Source: Opitutaceae bacterium
GTDB lineage: Bacteria > Verrucomicrobiota > Verrucomicrobiia > Opitutales > Opitutaceae
Assembly: GCA_030648295.1 (NCBI GenBank)
Contig: JAUSID010000042.1
Location: 1 to 56,819, forward strand
Reading direction: 5' to 3'
Length of the DNA: 56,819 bases
The number at the start of each line of letters is the position of its first letter. Position 1 is the first letter of the stretch. A program made the position numbers and the translations under genes. The notes below the pieces were generated by a model. The model worked only from the letters and a program-made list of their open reading frames with translations. It searched no databases and was not told the origin of the DNA. This document shows, in pieces, positions 36,180-46,200 of this stretch.

Positions 36180-36274
36180 GTAGCGGAACACGTGAGCCCG
36201 CCGAAGGCGGGTAAACGCTTGCCCGCCTCTGGCGGGTTTCGTCGATATGGCGAAAGCCTCACGGCTTCCGCTAC
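36180..36274. mobile_element. MITE-like palindromic element, copy 1
   Basis: A 95-bp element with terminal inverted repeats: GTAGCGGAACACGTGAG on the left, and on the right CTCACGGCTTCCGCTAC, matching in 15 of 17 positions. Inside are two small hairpins, CCCGCCGAAGGCGGG and CCCGCCTCTGGCGGG. The second copy is at 50281-50394. Similarity between copies extends about 18 bp further left (AACTCGGC immediately before both). It encodes no protein, so it would need a transposase in trans. Confidence 0.8.
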
Positions 36275-36330
36275 GGTGTGCTAATTTCGATCCGAATCGT
36301 TCATGTTTGCGACGATTTCAAAACCCTGAA

Positions 36331-36542
36331 TTTTACAGGAGAAAGCAGAGGGAGCAGAGGGAGCAGAGGTCCACTTCATGCATTTTCTCTGCTTCCTCCG
36401 CTGCCTCCTGTTAAATGGGTTGGGTTTGGTTGCGGCCCCGTGTCGCGGTGGGAATTATCCGGGCTAACGCGTTGTCTTCGCGTTTGCCCAATCCGAAATC
36501 CGCAATCCGAAATCGAACGGTCCGAAATCCGAAATTGAAACC
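36331..36542. repeat. Dyad arrays before the cupin gene
   Basis: TTTTACAGGAGAAAGCAGAG then GGAGCAGAG units (36331-36370, period 9) are answered by CTCTGCTTCCTCCGCTGCC and CTCCTGTTAAA (36385-36414). At 36489-36540 ATCCGAA/ATCCGCA heptamers run up to the cupin start codon. A short array of the same heptamer family (GGATTGC) also follows the kinase stop at 36094-36112. Confidence 0.7.
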
Positions 36543-36543
36543 C

Positions 36544-36870
36544 ATGTTTTCCCACCTCGCCTCGCTTCCTGGCCGCACGCTCTTTCCGGGAGTGAACGGA
36601 CATTACGCGCATGAAGCGCGCTTCACCATCGGCCACATCGAACTCGCGGCCGGCGCGGTCGTGCCGGTGCACCAACATCCGCACGATCAGATCTCCTACG
36701 TGATCGAAGGAGAACTTGAGTTCAGCTGTGGATCCGAGATCCGCGTGATGCGTCGCGGTGACTGCCTGATCATCACCGGCGGCATACCGCACGGCTGCCG
36801 CGCCATCACCGGCTGCGAGGTAATCGACACCTTCACCCCGGCACGGGACGATTACCGGCTCCAGACCTGA
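36544..36870 (+). CDS. Small cupin-domain protein
   Basis: A 108-residue single-domain cupin begun at ATG 36544; the upstream frame is open only through the repeat array. Cupin motif 1 is PVHQHPHDQISYVIEGELEF with metal-ligand histidines (HQHPHDQ), and motif 2 is RRGDCLIITGGIPHGC. Such short cupins bind a divalent metal and act as small-molecule isomerases, dioxygenases or sensors; the function cannot be fixed from sequence. It is followed by a 358-bp gap with repeats only. Confidence 0.88.
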   Translation: MFSHLASLPGRTLFPGVNGHYAHEARFTIGHIELAAGAVVPVHQHPHDQISYVIEGELEFSCGSEIRVMRRGDCLIITGGIPHGCRAITGCEVIDTFTPARDDYRLQT

Positions 36871-37012
36871 TGCGCATCTCGGTTGGCGGTCGATGACTCT
36901 GCAGTGGCATGGGCGTCCCGCCCATGATCATGCACTCGAATCACCGGCAGGAATGCCGGCGCCACTCCAAATCTGCGGGCGCAACGCCGCGCCACCAAGC
37001 CGAACCAAGTCA

Positions 37013-37162
37013 GTTAACCGCGAATGGACGCAAATAGACGCGAATGAGAATCGGAGCCGGCCGGAGATGGGACCTCGCTGAAAATGTGAACGACTCTCGC
37101 AGCAGCGGTCTTTTGTCCATCACCTCTTGAATTTGCATCCATTCGCGTTGATTCGCGGTTCC
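37013..37162. repeat. Dyad array of CGCGAATGGACGCAAATAG units
   Basis: The left arm (37013-37048; GTTAACCGCGAATGGACGC, then AAATAGACGCGAATGA) is answered by the inverted right arm (37131-37161; ATTTGCATCCATTCGCG, then TTGATTCGCGGTT). Related units lie at 43.09-43.17 kb. A GGGCGTCCCGCCC copy is at about 36910. No gene was seen in 36871-37228. Confidence 0.7.
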
Positions 37163-37228
37163 AACTGCATGGTTGGCTGGCGCTCACACCCAAGCGCGAC
37201 CTTGTCGTTTTACAGTGAACGCTGAACG

Positions 37229-37471
37229 ATGGCGGGACTCCACGTCATGGCTGCACCAGACACCGATCCCGCCGCACGGCGCACGCGCCAACGCAAGACG
37301 ATCACGATTCTCGGGGTTGCGCTGATCGTGATCGGGCTCGCGGTTCTTCTCCTGCTACAGCGAATGCCTCTGCCGCTCCGGCTGATGGTCGGGCTCGGCG
37401 ACGTGCTTGCGGGCGCCGTGCTCCTCGTGCTCGCGCGGCAGATTCTTGCTCCGCAAAAACCCAAGAACTAG
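37229..37471 (+). CDS. Small two-helix membrane protein of unknown function
   Basis: An 80-residue protein, or 74 if begun at the second ATG (37247). A basic N-terminus (ARRTRQRKT) precedes ITILGVALIVIGLAVLLLL and a second hydrophobic stretch VGLGDVLAGAVLLVLARQIL. I do not recognise a family. The codon pattern is plausible and it converges with the ACT-domain gene, overlapping it by four bases at the stops. Confidence 0.55.
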   Translation: MAGLHVMAAPDTDPAARRTRQRKTITILGVALIVIGLAVLLLLQRMPLPLRLMVGLGDVLAGAVLLVLARQILAPQKPKN

Positions 37472-38004
37472 GTTTTCGCGTCAGCGGAAACCTTCAGGTC
37501 GACCATCAAATCCGCCGCGATTTTTTCCAGGTCGGCGCGGACGGCGGACAGCTTCACCTGTTGCGGTATGAACACGGTCGCGCGCGCCTGGAACAGCACG
37601 CCACCATCCATCGGCGCATTCACGCGCTCGGATGCGAGTTCCTCGACATTGACGCCGTGGGCCGCAAACACGCTCGACACGCTGCGCAGGATGCCGGGAC
37701 GGTCGTGGCCGACCAGTTCGATTGTCGCCAGCGTGCCGTGCGCAGGAGCGCCAATGGCCGCGCCGCCTTCGGCGTGGATGATCACGGAAAGTCCATCCAC
37801 CTCGAGCAGACGCAGCGCGTTCACCAGGTCGTCGCGGCGCTCGCTGGCGACCTCCACCCGCAGGATGCCGGCAAACTGGCCTCCGAGCCTGCACATCCGG
37901 CTCTCGAGCCAGTTGCCGCCGTGGTCGGCGACGCGGGTCGCCACCATTTTCACCAACCCGGGGCGGTCCGCCCCAATCACCGTCATCACGAGAGTCGCGA
38001 GCAT
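37468..38004 (-). CDS. Double-ACT-domain protein, GcvR-like
   Basis: A 178-residue protein made of two ACT domains: LVMTVIGADRPGLVKMVATRV at the N-terminus and IELVGHDRPGILRSVSSVF from about residue 92. This is the layout of the glycine cleavage repressor GcvR family and of related amino-acid-binding regulators with no DNA-binding domain. It probably senses a small ligand such as glycine and acts by contacting another protein. No gcv genes are in the window, so the name is tentative. Confidence 0.85.
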   Translation of the reverse strand: MLATLVMTVIGADRPGLVKMVATRVADHGGNWLESRMCRLGGQFAGILRVEVASERRDDLVNALRLLEVDGLSVIIHAEGGAAIGAPAHGTLATIELVGHDRPGILRSVSSVFAAHGVNVEELASERVNAPMDGGVLFQARATVFIPQQVKLSAVRADLEKIAADLMVDLKVSADAKT

Positions 38005-38122
38005 GCGCGAAAACTGCGGCGTCGATCATGTCGCCGCAACTCCGGAAACTCCGGTGAATTCAGGCCATCGGCGGCCGTCGCGGTTTGCATCCCGTCCGTT
38101 GACGCACAGATTCGTGCCCCCC

Positions 38123-38809
38123 GTGCCACCCATCTCGTCTTTTGCGTATTCACCTGCTTTCCGGACCACGATTGCCGCTGCTCTTTGCTGGGTAGCGGCC
38201 GCGGGATGTACCACCCGGAGTGTTCCGCTCCGGCGCGGCGAACATGCGGTACGGGTCAACGCCACCGCCTCCGCTCCCGTGCAGCCTGGCACCGCGTTCG
38301 TCGTCACTCCCCCGCGGCGTGACCCGGGCGCGGAGTCCAGCCTGCTCTACGCCGAAACCGCACGGCTGGTGAAGGGCGCATTGATGGCGAAAGGACTGTA
38401 CGAAGCACCGGACTCGGCCCACGCGCGGGTGATCGTCGAAGTCGAGTACACCATGGAGACGCCACGCGTCTCGCGCGCCGCGCCTGATCCGACGGGCCAG
38501 CCGGGCGCAGCCGCGCGCGGCATGGAGATCCCCGACGAGGCACTCAACGCGCGTTCCGCCCAACGCGGACCGCTCGAGAAGAATCTGATTCTGACCGCGC
38601 GCGAGGCCCGGCCGGCCGGTGGCGGAGTTCCCCGCACACTGTGGTCCGTCGAGGTGTCGACGACCGACAACAGCAACGACCTGCGGAAATATCTCCCGAT
38701 CCTCGCGGCGAGCGCGATCGATCACATGGGCACCGACAGCGACGGTCCGAAGACGATCCGGATCAGTGAAACGGACAAAAGCGTCACGCTGATCCGCCAG
38801 AGCAAGTAA
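38123..38809 (+). CDS. Putative lipoprotein, DUF4136-like
   Basis: A 228-residue protein if begun at GTG 38123 (GTG 38114 is equally possible). A hydrophobic signal ends in WVAAAGC, a lipobox with cysteine at about residue 24, so it is probably lipidated. The body has LLYAETARLVKGALMAKGLY then HARVIVEVEYTMETPR, resembling the DUF4136 pattern in which a helix ending in KGY or KGL precedes a strand rich in valine and tyrosine. The C-terminus (TDSDGPKTIRISETDKSVTL) is polar. Function unknown. It faces the TIR gene's 3' end. Confidence 0.65.
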   Translation: MPPISSFAYSPAFRTTIAAALCWVAAAGCTTRSVPLRRGEHAVRVNATASAPVQPGTAFVVTPPRRDPGAESSLLYAETARLVKGALMAKGLYEAPDSAHARVIVEVEYTMETPRVSRAAPDPTGQPGAAARGMEIPDEALNARSAQRGPLEKNLILTAREARPAGGGVPRTLWSVEVSTTDNSNDLRKYLPILAASAIDHMGTDSDGPKTIRISETDKSVTLIRQSK

Positions 38810-39001
38810 CGCCGCGACGCGGCGAGTTGTGGCATTGCGTGCAAGCCCGGTCACACACGTTCCCGGTGCGGTGTAGCCGTGACTTCACTTGCGCTATCGG
38901 CACCGGGTTCTCGCGGCCTGGCGCCGTGCGACCTTGTTACCGCTCTGCTTCGCCGCGTTCTTTCGCTTCCGGCCTCCGACCATGGACTCGGTGGGTTGTG
39001 A

Positions 39002-41173
39002 TTACGGGTGATGGACAGATGTCAACGGAGTGTCGGGCCACGGCACGATGGGGCTGTAGCCGAACCGGTCGAGTCGCGCGATCAATGCATGGCTCTCATC
39101 GCTCCGACCGAGCAGGGCGAGTGCGCGGGCCGCGGGATCGAGCACCCGCCAGTCCTTCGATCGGTCAATTCGCGCGGCCAGTAGAGCAAAGGCGCGACTC
39201 GCGTGTGCCACGCACCTCTCGCGGTCGCCCCGGCGTTCTGCAATGGCGGCGGCAGCGAGGTAGGCACGCGCACATTCGCCGATGGCGCCCTCGGTTGGCG
39301 TGCCCGCTCCAACCAGTGATTCACCGAGTTCGATCGCCCGGGCCGCAGCCTCGCGGGCGCCCGCACCGCTCGTTTGATCGAGGAATTCCGCTTCCATCCG
39401 GAAAGCCATGGCGAGGTGCGGCCGTGCCATCCGACTCGATGACACCGCCACCGCAATTCCCTCGAGTGCCTGCCGCGCGTGCCCGACCTCCTGTGCGACT
39501 GCCGGCGTCACTCCGGTCGCACTCTGCAGCGCCGCTTCCTTGAGCCGCGCACGCTGCAGGACGATCGCCCATTCGCGGTTGGCACCATCGTGCGCGACCA
39601 GCTCCCCTATCACTTTTCGCACCTCTGCCATCATCGTCCTGGCTTCCGCGATTCGCCCCGTAATCGAAAGAATCGTGGCCTGAAACGAGAGGCTGTCCGC
39701 CCTTTCGAAGCGCCACCTCATCGTATGCGGTTCGGCCCGGGCGATTGTCGCCAGCCCCTCCGACTCGGACGAGAAGCGAGCGAGCGCCGCGGAGAAATCG
39801 CCAGACCGTTCCGCCACGCTGCCCAACCACGATTCCGTATCGGTGATTCGGTATTTCAACTCCAGGTTCGTCGGATTCGCGGCCGACATTACCCGGAGGG
39901 CTTCCAGTTTGCCGATGAACGCCGCCCGGGCAGCGTCGAGGTCCCCTGCGTCGACACGAAGCACCGCGAGATTGTGCCAGCTGGATGAAAGCTCGGTCCG
40001 CCATTTCTGGTTCGCCGGCTCCATCCTCACCATCGCGACTGCAGAATCGCGGTAGCGCGTCAGCCATTCCTGGGCGGCGTCAAACTGGCCCTGCCTCCGG
40101 TGCACATAGCCAATCCAATATTCGGCCTGCGCGCGCTCGAAATACATGGCGGGGTCTCGAGGGTGTCTTTCTGTCAGTGCTGATGCGCGCTGATACGCCG
40201 TCACGAAGGCCCGGGCCGCCTCGGGATAACGCCCCTGCACCATCCGCGTCTCGCCGATTTGCGTCAGCGCCTTCGCCTGCCGCGCCAGCGTGGTGTCAGT
40301 GAGATCCTGCGGCTGGAGCGACGCGAAATACGCCATCGATTTCGTTCCCACCTCCTCGAGGATGTCGAGCCGGCCGACCTTCTGGAGTTGGGTGCGGATG
40401 TCGCCGAGGATGAACGCGAGCAAATCCTCCGACTGATCCTGCCGACGCCGCGCGTCGTTGCGCGCCTGCCAGGCGATCACGGCGAGTCCAAGGGTGAGCG
40501 CCATCCCGAACGCCGAGGACAACGCGATCAACGTGAGCCGCCGGTTGCGCCGTTGCAGTTCCCTGCGCCTCAGGTCGTCGAAGCCCACGCCGAGCAAGCC
40601 CGCTACCAGCCGCACGAATGCCAGTTTCGGGCCGTCGCCTTTCGGGCGCGCATCGGCGGCCACGACCTCGGCGGGGGTGGAGCCAAGCTCGCCGTCGGCG
40701 CCGACCCCGGCACGGAGGGCGGGCGGAAAACAATCGTCGGCCGCCCCGGCGGCGTTGGGTTCACCGTCGACGATGAAGGCGAACACGCTACGTTCACCGT
40801 GCACCCGCTTGAACGCCATGATTTCCTCGTGCACCCAGCGCGAACGCGCCGCGCGCGGCGAGCAGATGACGACCAGCGTCGCGGACTGCCGCAGCGCCTG
40901 GCGGATGGTTTCGCCGAGATCACTCGTCGTCGGCAGTTCCTCGCGATCGCGAAACACCGGCGCGATGCGAGGACCCACACAACCAATCGGCGCCGGCCGG
41001 CCGTGAAACCGCCGCGGCACGCGATAGCGCTCGAGCCGCCGCATCAGCCACCGGGCCCATTTGGTATCGGAATGGCTGTAGCTGAGAAAAACGGGATAGA
41101 GGGCGGCCGCCGCGCCCGCGACGGTGGCGGGTGCCGTGGAAAAATCGAGCGCGGGGTGCGGTGGCGCGGCCAT
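39002..41173 (-). CDS. TIR domain, transmembrane, TPR-like repeat protein
   Basis: A 723-residue protein with ATG complement ending at 41173. Residues 26-140 are a TIR domain: YPVFLSYSHSD, FRDREELPTTSDLGETI, and SRWVHEEI, where a glutamate at 116-117 occupies the catalytic position of NADase TIRs. One membrane helix lies at about 213-235 (LIALSSAFGMALTLGLAVIAW). The rest is helical with TPR-like periodicity (ALTQIGETRMVQGRYPEAAR, HNLAVLRVDAGDLDAARAAF). The domain order puts the TIR and the repeats on opposite sides of the membrane or membrane-tethered. It is divergent from the SIR2-TIR gene by about 270 bp. Defence or signalling is inferred from the company it keeps. Confidence 0.87.
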   Translation of the reverse strand: MAAPPHPALDFSTAPATVAGAAAALYPVFLSYSHSDTKWARWLMRRLERYRVPRRFHGRPAPIGCVGPRIAPVFRDREELPTTSDLGETIRQALRQSATLVVICSPRAARSRWVHEEIMAFKRVHGERSVFAFIVDGEPNAAGAADDCFPPALRAGVGADGELGSTPAEVVAADARPKGDGPKLAFVRLVAGLLGVGFDDLRRRELQRRNRRLTLIALSSAFGMALTLGLAVIAWQARNDARRRQDQSEDLLAFILGDIRTQLQKVGRLDILEEVGTKSMAYFASLQPQDLTDTTLARQAKALTQIGETRMVQGRYPEAARAFVTAYQRASALTERHPRDPAMYFERAQAEYWIGYVHRRQGQFDAAQEWLTRYRDSAVAMVRMEPANQKWRTELSSSWHNLAVLRVDAGDLDAARAAFIGKLEALRVMSAANPTNLELKYRITDTESWLGSVAERSGDFSAALARFSSESEGLATIARAEPHTMRWRFERADSLSFQATILSITGRIAEARTMMAEVRKVIGELVAHDGANREWAIVLQRARLKEAALQSATGVTPAVAQEVGHARQALEGIAVAVSSSRMARPHLAMAFRMEAEFLDQTSGAGAREAAARAIELGESLVGAGTPTEGAIGECARAYLAAAAIAERRGDRERCVAHASRAFALLAARIDRSKDWRVLDPAARALALLGRSDESHALIARLDRFGYSPIVPWPDTPLTSVHHP

Positions 41174-41445
41174 CGAAAAAAGGGATAACGAGTCGTCGCG
41201 ACAAACAGGATACACCGGCGCGGCGGAAGCGGGGAGTTCTCCATCACCGCCGCGAAAGGCGATGGTGGGGCCGCGCCAGTGTGATCGTGGGAGGCGGGCA
41301 TGAAGCCGGACATCGCCCCAAAGGGCCAGCCTGTTGTACGTGATGCCAATTCGTGGCGGTGAGATGCGCCCCTTCGGCATTACGTGCACAAACACGTCTT
41401 GACGCGCCCGCGGTTCCCCACGCCAATGGCGGCACCCCACCCCGC

Positions 41446-42858
41446 GTGCTCCACTCCGCGCCCGCTGCCCAGGATTTTTTTTGGGACGATCTGCTCGAAT
41501 ACATCGAGGATCGTCGCGTGATTCCCATTGTCGGCGCGGAGCTGCTGACCGTACCGGACGCCAGCGGCAACGATACGCCGCTGATGAGCGTGCTCGCCAT
41601 GCAGCTCGCCGCACGGTTGCGGGTGCCGGCCGAGGACTGCACGGGCGATGACGCGCTGCACACGGTCGTCTGCCGCTACCTTCAGCGCGGCGGCCGGCGC
41701 GAGGAAATTTATCCGCGCATCCGCACCTTGATGAAGGAGCTCGCGCCGGCGGTTCCACCGGTGCTGCGCGCGCTCGCGCGTATCCAGCATTTCAATCTCT
41801 TCGTCTCGACGACGTTTGACTCGCTGCTGGCCCAGGCCCTCGACGAGGAGCGGCATGGCGGGCTGCCGCGCACGCAGTCGATCGCCTACGCGCCCAATCA
41901 CACGCAGGATCTGGCGGCAGACGCGCGGCGCAGCGAAACACCGACGGTCTTTCACCTGCTCGGCCGGATGTCGGCGTCGCCGGACTACGTCATCACCGAG
42001 GAGGACACGCTCGAGTTTTTCACCTCGATGCAGTCCGAGTCGAAACGGCCTGGCGTGCTGCTCGACGAATTGAAGTCGAGCCACCTGCTGCTGCTGGGCA
42101 ATTCGTTCCCGGACTGGCTGACGCGGTTCTTCATCCGGATCGCGAAGAGCGGCCGGCTGTCGCTTCAGCGGGAGGAACTCGAGATCATCGCCGATCGTTC
42201 ATCGGCTCACGACGCGAAGCTCGTGCTGTTCCTGCGCAATTTCAGCTATCGCACGCAAGTGTACGAGGGTTCCGCTACCGAGTTTGTCCATGCGTTGTCA
42301 GACCGGTATTTGGCGCGGAACCCTGGGGTCGCGGCGGCCGCGACAGACGGACTGCCATCGGCCAACCCGGGGACGACAGAAAAGGGCTCTGAACCACACG
42401 CCATGAAGCCCGGATCGGTCTTCATCAGTTACTCGCGCGCCGATTCCGCGGCGGTGGAAACGCTTCATGCCGCACTCGAAGCAGCGGGGATCGACGTGTG
42501 GTTCGATCAACGCCGTCTCGAGGGCGGCGACGATTTTGACGCCCAGATCAAAAAGAACATCCGCAGCTGCTCCTACTTCGTCCCGATTATCTCGGCGTCA
42601 ACGCAGTCACGACACGAAGGTTATTTCCGGTTGGAATGGGATCTCGCCGTCGAGCGGTCACGGCTGATCGCCGAATCCGTGCCCTTTATTCTCCCGGTGG
42701 CGATTGATCCGGTCAGCGAAGCCGAGGCGCTCGTGCCGGAAAGATTCCGCGCCGTACATTGGACGCGGCTGCCCGGCGGAGAACCCACGCCCGAGTTTGT
42801 CGAGCGGATGGTCCGGTTGATCCGCGACCATCGGAAGCGGGAACGCGGCCTCCTCTGA
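41446..42858 (+). CDS. SIR2-like / TIR fusion protein
   Basis: A 470-residue protein from GTG 41446 (an earlier GTG at 41353 is also possible). The N-terminal 300 residues are a SIR2_2-like NAD-binding domain: RRVIPIVGAELL, NLFVSTTFDSLLAQAL, FHLLGRMSASPDYVITEED and HLLLLGNSFPDWLTRFF follow the order of defence-type SIR2 proteins. A linker leads to a TIR domain from residue 320 (VFISYSRADSAAVETL, GIDVWFDQRRLEGGDD) with a glutamate at 397 (YFRLEWDLA) in the catalytic region. Each domain can degrade or bind NAD in characterised systems (Thoeris, DSR, prokaryotic Argonaute partners). Having both in one chain next to a STAND ATPase suggests abortive-infection defence. Activity is untested. Confidence 0.88.
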   Translation: MLHSAPAAQDFFWDDLLEYIEDRRVIPIVGAELLTVPDASGNDTPLMSVLAMQLAARLRVPAEDCTGDDALHTVVCRYLQRGGRREEIYPRIRTLMKELAPAVPPVLRALARIQHFNLFVSTTFDSLLAQALDEERHGGLPRTQSIAYAPNHTQDLAADARRSETPTVFHLLGRMSASPDYVITEEDTLEFFTSMQSESKRPGVLLDELKSSHLLLLGNSFPDWLTRFFIRIAKSGRLSLQREELEIIADRSSAHDAKLVLFLRNFSYRTQVYEGSATEFVHALSDRYLARNPGVAAAATDGLPSANPGTTEKGSEPHAMKPGSVFISYSRADSAAVETLHAALEAAGIDVWFDQRRLEGGDDFDAQIKKNIRSCSYFVPIISASTQSRHEGYFRLEWDLAVERSRLIAESVPFILPVAIDPVSEAEALVPERFRAVHWTRLPGGEPTPEFVERMVRLIRDHRKRERGLL

Positions 42859-42884
42859 TAGACGAACCACAGACGATCCAATCC

Positions 42885-43225
42885 GGTTAACCGCAGAGAA
42901 CGCAGAGAACACAAAGACCAAGTCATCAAGCCATGACTCACTGCTCCTATTCCGCTCCCTGCGCTCCTTGCGCTCTTTGCGGTTAAATGCCTTTGCCCGA
43001 TCTCATTTCGGTAGCCAATTCGATGAAAACTTTGGAACACAGAGGACACAGAGCTCGGACACAGAGGACACGGAGCAAGACAAGTCGCCCGCCAATGACG
43101 CGAACTAACGCGAATATCTTTGATCTCCAACTCCACAGCTTCGCGCGAATTCGCGTGATTCGCGGGCCGTCAAGATATGTCGCTCCGGTCTTCTCGGTGA
43201 CCTCTGTGTCCCCTCTGTGATCTCT
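42885..43225. repeat. Composite dyad arrays between the SIR2-TIR and nSTAND genes
   Basis: GGTTAACCGCAGAGAACGC at 42884 is answered by CTTGCGCTCTTTGCGGTTAA at about 42967. A second set, GGACACAGAG units at 43035-43075, is answered by CTCTGTGTCC units at 43200-43225. Between them, ACGCGAACTAACGCGAA faces TTCGCGTGATTCGCG. The last arm runs into the GTG start of the nSTAND gene. No gene was seen. Confidence 0.75.
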
Positions 43226-46200
43226 GTGTCCCATATTCCGACGCCCGAGATCGACCGCGAAAATCCGTGGCCGGGGCTTTCGTCGTTCACGGAGGAGTCG
43301 TGCACGCTTTTCTTTGGCCGCGACAAGGAGACGGATGAACTCGCGCGGCTGGTTCGCCGCGAAACACTCACGGTCCTCTTCGGCCAGTCGGGGCTCGGCA
43401 AGAGTTCGCTGCTTCAGGCCGGGCTGTTCCCGCTGCTGCGGGAACAGGATCATCTGCCGCTGTACATCCGGCTCGATCACGGGGCCAAGCAATTGCCGAT
43501 TGCCGATTGCCAAGTGCCGATTGCCGGGACGGCCGATGAGCGCCCTTCCCGGTGCGACCACGAATCAATCGGCAATCGCCAATCGCCAATCGGCAATTTC
43601 CTCTCCGATCAGGTGAAAGCAGCGCTAAACGCGGCATTCGTTGCCGCGCGCGCGGACGCACCGGCAATCGGCGCCGGTGAAACCCTGTGGGAATATTTTC
43701 ACCGGAAGGACGTCGACATCTGGAGCGCGAAGAACCGGCTGCTGACCCCGGTCCTCGCCTTCGATCAGTTCGAGGAAATCTTCACCTTGGGCCGCGCGGA
43801 CGAAGCGGCCCGCGAGCGGTCCCGCGCCTTTCTCATCGAGATTGCGGACCTGATCGAGAATCGTCCCCCCGCTGCGCTGCGGGAGAAATTCGACCGCGGT
43901 GAGGCGGACCCCGCGCGATACAATTACGACAAGCCCTCGTGTCGCGTCATCCTCAGCCTGCGCGAGGACTTTCTCCCCGACCTCGAAGGCCTCAAGCAGT
44001 CGTTGCCCGCGCTGATCCACAACCGCCTCCGGCTGAAACGGCTCAATGGCGCGCAGGCGCTGGAGGCGGTGACACGCCCCGCGCCGCATCTGCTGGCGGA
44101 GGGCGTGGGTGAAAAGATTGTTGAGTTTGTTGCCGGAGTTCGCGGCGGCTCAGTGGAACGACTGTTGGAAATGGAGGTTGAACCTGCGCTTCTTTCCGTA
44201 ATCTGCCGCGAACTCAACGAGCGCCGCAGGGCGCTCGGGCAGGAGAAAATCACCGCCGACCTCGTCTCCGGCAACCGCCGCGAAATCCTCACCGATTTCT
44301 ACGAACGGAGCGTGAGCGACATGCCGGAAGGCATGAGGATCTTTATCGAGGATCATCTCCTGACGAAGTCCGGTTTCCGCGACAACCTCGCGCTGGAGAC
44401 TGCGCTCGAATTCCCCGGTGTCACGCGGCTGTTGATCGACACCCTGGTGTCGCGCCGGCTGCTGCGGATCGAGGAACGGCTCGGCGTCCAGCGCGTAGAA
44501 CTCACCCATGACGTTCTCGCCGATGTGGTGAAAGCAAGTCGTGATGCCCGGCAGCAACGACTAGCGCTGGAGGCGGCCGCCGCACGCGAAAGCGCCGCCC
44601 GCGAGGAGGCTGCCCGCCGCGCCCACCGGATGCGGTTCGCGATCGCAGGGCTGGTGGCCGTGGTAATGGCACTCAGCATCGGCGCGGTATTCGGGATTCG
44701 ATCGCAGCGTCAGACGGTGAAACGTGCCAGCCATACGGATTTCGTGCTCGGTTCGCGGCTGCTCGACGAGGGCAAACTGACGGAAGGACTGGCGTACCTC
44801 GTCCGCGCCGGCCGGAAGGACCCGCACAATCCAATCGTCGCCCCGCGGCTGCTCGCCACGCTGGCCGCGGAAAACTTCTGTCTGCCGAACGCCGAACCGA
44901 TTCCGTTGAACGGGCCAGCGATTGCCGCCGCCTACTCCGCCGAGGGACGCTGGCTCGCCGTGCAGAACCAGGACGACGTCATTCGGATTTTCGATGCGGT
45001 CACCTGGACCACCAGCCACGAAATCAAGTTCGGACACAAGATCCGGCGGCTCGGCTGGCAGTGGGCGGGCAAGACACCGGATCTGTTCGCGGTGTTGTTG
45101 GAAGACAACACGGTCGTTGTTTGCGACGCTGCCAGCGGCAGACCCAAACACGCTCCCATTCGCGTCCCGGAGCCGATTCCGGGCCGCATCCCCAATCTCG
45201 CGGTCAGCCCCGATGGACGGTGGATTGCGGCCAGTTCACCGGCGGTCGCCCGGGTATGGGATGTCGCGAGCGGCCGGTTGACGGCGACGATGCCGAATGA
45301 TCGCAGCGCGTATTCAAGGATCAACTTCAGCGCTGACAGCCAGCGCGTGGTCACGACCCACGGCGCGAATGTCACGCAGATGTGGTCGGTCGCCGATGGC
45401 GCCCCGGTGGGCGAACCCATGGTGCGCTCCGGGACCACAACCTATCTCAATTCGATCTTCAGCGAGGACGGCAGCACGCTGGTGGTGTGGCACGTGCAGG
45501 GTGCGCAACGTTTCGACTCGCGCACGGGTCTGCCGCTGAGCGAGGTCGTCCCCTTCTCCGTCAATACCGTGCGCCAGGTGGAAGACGTCGCGCTCAACGC
45601 CGACGGCCGGCGGCTGGCGATGGCGACGCTGCAGAACGAGGTCGCGATCATCGATCTCGAATCAGGGAAGAATGTGGTGCCGCCGCTCCAACATGGCGGC
45701 CCCATTTACCACCTGGCCTTCGGCTCGGGCGGGAGCGTGCTGTTCACCAATTCGGTCGACGGCGTTTTTCGGCTGTGGGATGTGGCGACCGGCCGATTGA
45801 TTGCGGTGCCGACATTTCAGCAGGAGCAATACTCGCCCGCGGCGCTTTCTCCCGACCGGGCGTCGGTCGCCGTCTTTGCTCCGGACGGACACGGTTACCG
45901 GCTGCGGATCGGCCGGGGCCGGGCCGAACCGATCCGATTCCCGCGCGCACGCGACGTCCGAGTGGTGAACTTCCACCCTAGCCCTCCGACCCGTCTCGCG
46001 TGGGGACTGCCGGACCGATTAATGGCGTTCGACGTCGCCAGCGGCAAAGAGACCTCCGGGGGATTCCCGTTTCCCGGCCGAATCGTCGGTCCGAGCGGAG
46101 CAATCCGGTCGACCCATGGCCAGACGCTGGGCGATGGACAGTCGCTGGTCGTGCTGGCGGCAACACCGTCCGGCCGCGCGTGGCGCGCGTGGTCTCTCGG

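Noticed and set aside
37229-38004. Convergent overlap taken as an operon
   Set aside because: The small membrane protein and the ACT-domain gene are on opposite strands and overlap only at their stops, so they are not co-transcribed.
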